Source: JAKOVR01 sp031415655 (GTDB lineage: Bacteria > Actinomycetota > Acidimicrobiia > Acidimicrobiales > Acidimicrobilacustridaceae). Taken from it: a stretch of DNA of 64,000 nucleotides. The notes beneath the pieces are model-generated. The model made no database searches. It was not told where the DNA came from and worked only from the letters and a program-made list of their open reading frames with translations. Below are positions 26,135 through 31,300 of this stretch, in pieces. A program made the translations under genes and the position numbers. Each line of letters begins with the position of its first letter. Position 1 is the stretch's first letter. The stretch is from contig JANOSD010000071.1 of assembly GCA_031415655.1 (NCBI GenBank), positions 1 through 64,000 of the forward strand. Reading direction: 5' to 3'.

Positions 26135-26425
26135 ATGATCGTCGAGATCGATGGCGCCCAAGTGGGGAGCGAGCGCGATTTCCACGAGGCGATGGCTGCT
26201 CAGCTCGAGTTCGGCCCGTACTACGGCTACAACCTCGCAGCGCTGTGGGATCGGCTCAGCACCGATGTGCCTCGTCCGGTTCATTTGATCTGGCGTAGGT
26301 CGGCGGCGAGCCAACTCAAAATGGGGGGTGAGGAATTCAAGGCGATCCGGACGATCCTTGATCGCGTCGTCGAGCAGGACGCCAACTTCGGCTTGGACGA
26401 CCGCTTCACGTACGAGGTCAGATGA
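26135..26425 (+). CDS. barstar-family ribonuclease inhibitor
   Basis: 96 residues from ATG 26135. IVEIDGAQVGSERDFHEAMA, then LEFGPYYGYNLAALWDRLST and DVPRPVHLIWRRS follow the barstar pattern (first strand, barnase-binding helix and loop with YYGxNLxALWD, second strand). Barstar binds and blocks barnase-type RNases. No toxin lies beside it, so it is probably an orphan immunity gene. The reading frame is open upstream, but the conserved strand starts right after this ATG. Confidence 0.85.
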   Translation: MIVEIDGAQVGSERDFHEAMAAQLEFGPYYGYNLAALWDRLSTDVPRPVHLIWRRSAASQLKMGGEEFKAIRTILDRVVEQDANFGLDDRFTYEVR

Positions 26426-26439
26426 CTAGTCGGTGGTGG

Positions 26440-26504
26440 GTGCATCCCAGATCACCGCATCGGCGCGTCCCCGAACCACGGCTCGAGAAGGCGCAGAACG
26501 CCGG
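26440..26504 (+). repeat. array repeat, copy 8
   Basis: GTGCATCCCAGATCACC, a second GCGCGTCCCCGAACC, and 3' GAACGCCGGCTCAG. It may be two fused 5' halves. Confidence 0.6.
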
Positions 26505-26505
26505 C

Positions 26506-26826
26506 TCAGAACGAGACGCGTTGTTCGGCAGCGTTCGGGTCGTCGGCTTCCCCGTAGCGCTTCACCGACGTCGTTCCTGAGGGCAGGAGCGGCCAGCCAA
26601 CGAGAACCTCACGGATGGCCGCGAACAATGCGTCAGCGTCAGGCCCGTATGCAAAGAGGACGCACTCTCCGCCACCAAATTCGTTTCCATCGAACTCTCC
26701 GACCATCTGTCGTTCGACTTCAGCTCGGATCAGATCCATCAGTTCGTAGAGCTGCGCCCGCTCATCGTCAGTGCCGAAGGAGTCGTCCGACAGTGGGATG
26801 TGGATGATCACGGCGTGCTCGGCCAT
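26506..26826 (-). CDS. hypothetical protein of a widespread small family
   Basis: 106 residues. Conserved-looking core EFDGNEFGGGECVLFAYGPD then ADALFAAIREVLVGWPLLP, which I recall from many uncharacterised proteins found near immunity and toxin genes. No catalytic residues evident. Function unknown. Confidence 0.65.
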   Translation of the reverse strand: MAEHAVIIHIPLSDDSFGTDDERAQLYELMDLIRAEVERQMVGEFDGNEFGGGECVLFAYGPDADALFAAIREVLVGWPLLPSGTTSVKRYGEADDPNAAEQRVSF

Positions 26827-26932
26827 CGCCGCAGTCTTGCACCTGCGTCAGCGTTCCACGCCTATGTCCTGCTGTCGCCGAAGTTAATCGGCAGGTCTCC
26901 CGCTCGTAGCAGTGGGCAAAACTCGCGGCGAG

Positions 26933-26982
26933 GGCGTCCCCTATCCACGTCCCGCAAACGCGCCGATCGCCGGATCGGCGGG
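26933..26982 (+). repeat. array repeat, copy 9
   Basis: GGCGTCCCCTATCCACGTCC at the 5' side and GCCGATCGCCGGATCGGC at the 3' side, the latter a perfect small hairpin. Confidence 0.65.
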
Positions 26983-27087
26983 CACGCGAGCCAATGGCGG
27001 TCCGCCGGTGGACGGGGCGACGGAGGGTTCGGGCAGCGCAGACGAAGACGAGCGAATACAAACAATGCGCCCTACGATCACCGACCG

Positions 27088-28077
27088 ATGGCGAAGATCA
27101 CCGATTCGCAACGCTTCGGTCCCACGACTGATGCGGACGTGCGCGATTTCGAAGCGCAGGTCGGCCGACTGCCCGCTGACTACCGTGCCTTCCTTCTTGA
27201 GCACAACGGCGGTCGACCCGAGCCTGAAGTGTTCACGATCTCAGATGTCGAGGGTTGCAGCAGCGTGGACTGGCTGTTGTGCCTTGTTGACGACCCGTAC
27301 TGGGCGAGTCTTCCGCAGCACCAAGCGATGTTCGAGGGACGTGTGCCGCCGGAGCTGCTCGTCTTTGGGAGTGACCCAGGCGGCAACCAGATCGCCCTCG
27401 GATTGACCGCTGAGCATGCCGGCGTCTGGTTCTGGGATCACGAGAACGAGGAGATGGACGAAGACCAACCCCCGACATGGGACAACCTCACGCGGGTCGC
27501 GCCTTCGTTTGACGCGTTCCTCGACCGCCTGTTCGAGCAAGACTCCGATGACCCACCTGACCCGCCGTTCGACGCGGCGCACGCCGGCGACGTCGGTACG
27601 CTCGCTGGGCTGCTAGATGCCGGGACACCGGTCGAGTTGGCCAACAAGTTCGGCCGGACGCTGGCCACCGAGGCCGCCATGCACGGGCAACTCGAGACCG
27701 TCCGCATGCTGATCGACCGGGGCGCCTACGCGGATGCGCCTTTCGACCTCGCCGCGAGGAACGGCCATGTTGACGTCGTACAGTTCCTCCGCGAACAGGG
27801 GCTGCAGCTCCCGAAGGACGAGCTCGACGGTCGATTGCGTGGTGCCGCGGCATCTGGTCACACGACGATCGTGAGGATCCTCCTCGAGATGGGGGCCGAT
27901 CCCAACGCGCCTGATGCGTACGGGCAATCCGCGAGCACTTGGGCCGCTCGCTGCGGGCTGACGACGGCCGGCATCCGTGATCTTCTGCGCGTGTTGTACG
28001 ACGCGGGCGCCAATCGCGAGACCGTGCCGTACGTCCTCGAGATCTTCGACGAGTTCGACCGCTCACAGCGGGCATAA
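27088..28077 (+). CDS. SMI1/KNR4-ankyrin fusion, probable polyimmunity protein
   Basis: 329 residues from ATG 27088. The N-terminal 150 residues are an SMI1/KNR4 (SUKH) domain: DFEAQVGRLPADYRAFLLEH, then GGRPEPEVF and WFWDHENEEMDED. The rest has ankyrin repeats: AAHAGDVGTLAGLLDAGTPV, then GQLETVRMLIDRGA, ARNGHVDVVQFLREQG, SGHTTIVRILLEMGADPNAP. SUKH domains neutralise many polymorphic toxins and the ankyrins add binding surface. The stop TAA lies inside the GCATAAC that begins the next repeat, a tight gene-repeat fusion like integron cassettes. Confidence 0.85.
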   Translation: MAKITDSQRFGPTTDADVRDFEAQVGRLPADYRAFLLEHNGGRPEPEVFTISDVEGCSSVDWLLCLVDDPYWASLPQHQAMFEGRVPPELLVFGSDPGGNQIALGLTAEHAGVWFWDHENEEMDEDQPPTWDNLTRVAPSFDAFLDRLFEQDSDDPPDPPFDAAHAGDVGTLAGLLDAGTPVELANKFGRTLATEAAMHGQLETVRMLIDRGAYADAPFDLAARNGHVDVVQFLREQGLQLPKDELDGRLRGAAASGHTTIVRILLEMGADPNAPDAYGQSASTWAARCGLTTAGIRDLLRVLYDAGANRETVPYVLEIFDEFDRSQRA

Positions 28078-28134
28078 CGCGCGGCGGACGCGTCCCAGAT
28101 CGACGCCCATATATCGGTCCGAACGCCGGGACGG
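28072..28134 (+). repeat. array repeat, copy 10, with GCATAAC overlapping a stop codon
   Basis: GCATAACGC (28072-28080), GACGCGTCCCAGATCGACGC, CCCATATATC, GAACGCCGGGACGG. CGTCCC and GGGACG can pair across the unit. Confidence 0.75.
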
Positions 28135-28188
28135 AACATGGTCGGGAGTTGAGAGTCAGTGTGTGGACCCTGGCCCGAGGTCGCCCGA

Positions 28189-28620
28189 TCAGTCGCTGGC
28201 GGGGCCAGCAGGGCGCGTCCCCGGGCCTGACATCATCTGAGCTTCCGGGCCGCTCCCCCCTCCAGCTTCGACTACACGCCGTCGCCATTTGCCGAGAAGA
28301 TCAAGGAAGACTTCGAGCGGCACAGCCTCCGCATCATCGCCGTCGGGGTCGAATTCGTACGCCGCTACAACATACGAGCCCTCGATTCGGAGGAACGCTA
28401 CGTTGCCCGATGCGACAGGCTCAGGCGAGCCGTCAAGGGCCGCTTGCCGCGCTCGTTGTTCCGCTCGGTCGATCCAATAGGTGGACAAGCCGGGTCGCAG
28501 TGCTCCCCTCGGTGCTTCGCTGGACACCGAGTCGGCAAGGGCTCGATTGAACATCTCGTGGTCGGGGCTGAGCGACGCGTCGATGATTCCGTCTCGCCGG
28601 ACGGAGAAACGGGACGTCAC
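28189..28620 (-). CDS. hypothetical protein
   Basis: 143 residues: MTSRFSVRRDGIIDASLSPD, then STYWIDRAEQRARQAALDG, VAFLRIEGSYVVAAYEFDPD and VPLEVFLDLLGKWRRRVVEA. Looks like a compact immunity-type beta/alpha protein. Its last 15 residues run through repeat copy 11, so its 3' end may have been captured from the repeat. Confidence 0.6.
   Translation of the reverse strand: MTSRFSVRRDGIIDASLSPDHEMFNRALADSVSSEAPRGALRPGLSTYWIDRAEQRARQAALDGSPEPVASGNVAFLRIEGSYVVAAYEFDPDGDDAEAVPLEVFLDLLGKWRRRVVEAGGGSGPEAQMMSGPGTRPAGPASD
28211..28240 (+). repeat. array repeat, copy 11 (partial, inside a gene end)
   Basis: GGGCGCGTCCCCGGGCC only; the central and 3' blocks are absent. Confidence 0.45.
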
Positions 28621-28656
28621 TCGTACAGACTACCCCATCGGCGAGGGTGAGTCGGG

Positions 28657-28719
28657 GGCGTCCCAGATCGTTCACCTGAAGCGCCGCGAATCCACGAATC
28701 GCGAACGGGCCGTACGCCG
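28657..28719 (+). repeat. array repeat, copy 12
   Basis: GGCGTCCCAGATCG at the left and GTACGCCGGGTCGG at the right; the ends GGCGT and ACGCC pair exactly, with an inner CGCGAA/TTCGCG-like block. Confidence 0.7.
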
Positions 28720-28729
28720 GGTCGGCGAG

Positions 28730-29167
28730 TCAGAGATGCTTCCACTCCTCGACGACGACCTGGAGATCGTCTTCGTACAGGACCTTGCCCGGCCGTTGAG
28801 AGCGGAGCATCCGCGTCGGGACACCGTGGTCGCGCAGGATCGCCACCAGGTCCCACATTCGCGAGATGGCATCCTCGGCGTCACCCTTGAACCAGGAGAC
28901 CACGTCCCGCGGCCATCTTCCGGCTTCGAAAGGGGGAACAGGGACGTGATCGTTGAACCATCGATAGGCATCCTCGAGACGGTCACACTCGTCGACTGAC
29001 AGCCGGCCCTCGTCACGTAAGAAGCGAGCCTCTGTAACGATGCCGGTGAGGAGCCGATGGTCCTCTCCATCGGCCCCAACCACGAAACGAACAAAAGCAG
29101 GACTGCCCGAAGCCACGATCCATCCTCGCGCCGTGGCCGCGAGGAGCTGCCCCGCCAAGCCGCTCAT
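28730..29167 (-). CDS. hypothetical protein
   Basis: 145 residues from ATG 29167, which lies at the edge of repeat copy 13. Contains FVRFVVGADGEDHRLLTGIV, RLEDAYRWFNDHVPVPPF, DVVSWFKGDAEDAISRMWDL and QVVVEEW. Aromatic and acidic; the composition fits an immunity protein. Family not recognised. Confidence 0.6.
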   Translation of the reverse strand: MSGLAGQLLAATARGWIVASGSPAFVRFVVGADGEDHRLLTGIVTEARFLRDEGRLSVDECDRLEDAYRWFNDHVPVPPFEAGRWPRDVVSWFKGDAEDAISRMWDLVAILRDHGVPTRMLRSQRPGKVLYEDDLQVVVEEWKHL

Positions 29168-29231
29168 GCGTCCCAGATGGGGCGGGCCATATCCCGCCGT
29201 ATCGCCACCTACCAGGCGAGCAGATCGCCGG
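29166..29231 (+). repeat. array repeat, copy 13
   Basis: ATGCGTCCCAGATGG, then the hairpin GGCGGGCCATATCCCGCC, then GAGCAGATCGCCGGATCC: the clearest copy of the central block. Confidence 0.75.
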
Positions 29232-29255
29232 ATCCAGCACCCATCGAGGTGAGCG

Positions 29256-29537
29256 CTACTCCGCTCCATCGTCCGTCGATTCCTCGTCAAGCTCGGCAAG
29301 CACCTCAGCGGCGTCCTCGTTGCCACCGCTGGCAAGGCGGCGAAGCTCGTTACGGACGCCCCGCTCGCCAGCCAACTCCACCAGCACGTCAGCTGCATCG
29401 CTGCTGCCCTCGACCGCCAGGCGGCGGAGCTCGACGAAGTCTCCTCGCCCTCCAGCCAGTTCCACGAGCTGTCCCACCGCGTCGGTATCACCTTGCTGGG
29501 CCCGCTTCCGCAACTCGCGGAGATCGGGATCAGACAT
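29256..29537 (-). CDS. short helical-repeat protein
   Basis: 93 residues from ATG 29537. Three near-identical units of about 28 residues: ELRKRAQQGDTDAVGQLVEL, ELRRLAVEGSSDAADVLVEL, ELRRLASGGNEDAAEVLAEL, joined by AGGRGDFV or AGERGVRN. This is an alpha-helical solenoid of TPR/HEAT size. Acidic C-terminus. Function unknown; probably a protein-binding adaptor or immunity part. Confidence 0.65.
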   Translation of the reverse strand: MSDPDLRELRKRAQQGDTDAVGQLVELAGGRGDFVELRRLAVEGSSDAADVLVELAGERGVRNELRRLASGGNEDAAEVLAELDEESTDDGAE

Positions 29538-29620
29538 GGCTCGGCCCTCCAAAGCAACTCTCGTCTCAACGGACGCTACCGCCGTCACATGACGCCAGCG
29601 GCGAAGCCCCCGAACACCCC

Positions 29621-29667
29621 GCATCCACGTCCCCGATCCGCTGTTCGCGAACGCGCCTATCGCCGGG
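29621..29667 (+). repeat. array repeat, copy 14
   Basis: GCATCCACGTCCCCGATCC at the 5' side, GCGAACGCGCCTATCGCCGG at the 3' side. Confidence 0.6.
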
Positions 29668-29686
29668 TGTGCGGGCGCCTCTGGCC

Positions 29687-30085
29687 TCAGCGGTGGTTCG
29701 ACGTTTCGACGCCCGGGAGGTTTTGGAACGCGGTGGGATCGGCGCTGACGATAAGGCGGTCGGAGGCCTTGGCTGTCGCAGCGATGATCAGGTCGTGCGC
29801 GCCTCGTGGCTTGCCTTGTTTCCGAACTGCCACGAGGAGTTCCGCGTGGGCTTCGGCGACTTCGACGTTGTAGTCGAGAATCGGGATGGTGGCGACCACA
29901 TCTTCGATGTACGCGGTTCTCGCGGCCCGGTGCTTGCGCGTTGCGAGCAAGGCACCCACTCGGAGTTCGGCAACGGTGACCGCGGCGATGGCCACGTCGT
30001 CGTTGTCATCGATAGCGTCGTCGAGATCATCATCGGATCTCTCGGCGTCGATGAGAAACGTGGTATCGAACAGGAGTCGGCTCAC
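29687..30085 (-). CDS. VapC-type PIN-domain ribonuclease toxin
   Basis: 132 residues. LLFDTTFLIDAE carries the first catalytic Asp, VTVAELRVG the Glu, and GAHDLIIAATAKASDRLIVSAD the later acids, so the four acidic PIN residues are in place. It should cut RNA when free. It overlaps the upstream antitoxin gene by 4 nt, as usual for vapBC. Confidence 0.88.
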   Translation of the reverse strand: MSRLLFDTTFLIDAERSDDDLDDAIDDNDDVAIAAVTVAELRVGALLATRKHRAARTAYIEDVVATIPILDYNVEVAEAHAELLVAVRKQGKPRGAHDLIIAATAKASDRLIVSADPTAFQNLPGVETSNHR

Positions 30086-30324
30086 TTGCGTTCATCGATC
30101 TCGAGCAGTCCGCGAACGGCTTCGAGTTCGTTAGCCCAGTCCGTGTCCCGACGGTGGCGTCGCAGGAGCGATTTCGCGTCAGCGCCTCGACCGCCGCTCA
30201 TCGGCTCGAGCTGAGCGACGGTCTTTCCGCGGCGGACGATGGTGAAATGCTCGCCGCGGTGTTCGACAGCGTCGAGAAGGTCGGCGAAGTTCCGGGCAGC
30301 GTCGGTAGCAGTGACCTCAGGCAT
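30082..30324 (-). CDS. Phd/YefM- or VapB-type antitoxin
   Basis: 80 residues: VTATDAARNFADLLDAVEHR then EHFTIVRRGKTVAQLEPM is the Phd/YefM DNA-binding fold; the remaining helix would bind the toxin. It likely represses its own operon. The region just upstream (30325-30350) is unusually AT-rich (CATATTATCAGATA) and is the probable promoter/operator. Confidence 0.85.
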   Translation of the reverse strand: MPEVTATDAARNFADLLDAVEHRGEHFTIVRRGKTVAQLEPMSGGRGADAKSLLRRHRRDTDWANELEAVRGLLEIDERK

Positions 30325-30556
30325 GGAATCATATTATCAGATACCCTGGCCCAGCGGAAGCGGTCTTCGACAGCTACTCCGGCCAGGGTCTGGGCATACT
30401 CGGATACTTCCGCATGCCTCGTCGGGCTTCTACAGGCTTGGAGCACGCTCGGCGAACGGGCGGGCGGGCATATCAACACCTGAAGGCGGCCCCAATCCAT
30501 GCCCCGCCAGCTTGGCAGATCGAAGCTTCGCCGTCGCGGGCTTCCCGGGCATCCCT
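30325..30556. other. interval with weak copy of the array repeat
   Basis: No gene. At about 30466-30530 are GGCGGGCATATCAAC and GGCAGATCG, weak matches to the central and 3' blocks. Near the left edge is the AT-rich vapBC promoter area. Confidence 0.35.
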
Positions 30557-30772
30557 TCAATCGCGGAGGTAGCCGATTCGCTCAGCGTTCTCCAGGGCTC
30601 CTGCCGTCACCTCCGTTCGCGTGATCTCGGCGAGAAAGCCGACTGATCCGAGGGCCTCGAGGAGTGACTCACGAGCTTCGGCGGTCAGTCCGACACCGCC
30701 GTTCATCCAGTCCGGGACGTCCACGTAGTCCTGGACCAACGCGAGGCGGATCTGAATCACTGTTGTTGCCAT
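30557..30772 (-). CDS. small hypothetical protein
   Basis: 71 residues: MATTVIQIRLALVQDYVDVP, then GLTAEARESLLEALGSVGFL and GALENAERIGYLRD. Compact alpha/beta; not recognised. Last gene of the array. Confidence 0.55.
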   Translation of the reverse strand: MATTVIQIRLALVQDYVDVPDWMNGGVGLTAEARESLLEALGSVGFLAEITRTEVTAGALENAERIGYLRD

Positions 30773-30858
30773 TGATCGCTCCTACCTACCGGCGGACCAC
30801 TCGGATTGGCAGCGTGACACATCGAAGCGGAGTTGCTCGTGGCGAGCACGCCGCGCAG

Positions 30859-30918
30859 GCATAACGGTCTGAGTGCATCCCGTATTCGCGACGCAAATCC
30901 CCGGTAGATCGGTTATGC
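30859..30918 (+). repeat. array repeat, copy 15: attC-like site
   Basis: 60 bp beginning GCATAAC and ending GTTATGC, exact inverted heptamers with the AAC/GTT triplets required in integron attC sites. Next inside are GGTCTG and AGATCG, which pair except for single mismatches and one extra base. Inside are GTGCATCCCGTAT and CCCCGGTAGATCG, matching the family. Size and design fit an attC; the other copies would be decayed forms. Confidence 0.6.
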
Positions 30919-31132
30919 GGTGGTGCCCACCGGTGGAGTGGCTGATCGTCGGACACCCTCCGTGGCCGACCACTGTTGTCGGGAGATGGTCGGAGCGAGC
31001 CGATCTCAATGGCCGCCGGGCTACCGCATCTCAGCCTCGAGGCCGATAGTTGTGTGTTGAGGTTACCGAAAGCGCAGCCGACCGGCTACCGGCCCCTGCG
31101 ACGGACCACCATCACCGTGTCGCTCACCCGCC

Positions 31133-31300
31133 AGTCCTCACTGAGTCCTCAGTGAGTTCTCAGTGAGTCCTCAGCACACCGGTCAGAAGCGGTCGCCACC
31201 GGTCGCGAGCGGACAACAAAAGCCCAGGTCAGAGGCAATTTCCACGCGAAGCGCCAGTTCTCAGGTAGCCCCGTGGCAGAACTTGAACTTCTTTCCGGAA
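31133..31300. other. right end of the integrative element (attR) with four arm repeats
   Basis: Four tandem 11-bp units (AGTCCTCACTG, AGTCCTCAGTG, AGTTCTCAGTG, AGTCCTCAGCA) at 31133-31176, then the 29-bp core copy at 31272-31300 inside the last codons of secA. The units match those at the left end. Between 30919 and 31132 I see no gene. Confidence 0.75.

Noticed and set aside
21731..30918. CRISPR array
   Set aside because: The repeats are diverged, palindromic and separated by whole genes rather than by short uniform spacers; no cas genes.
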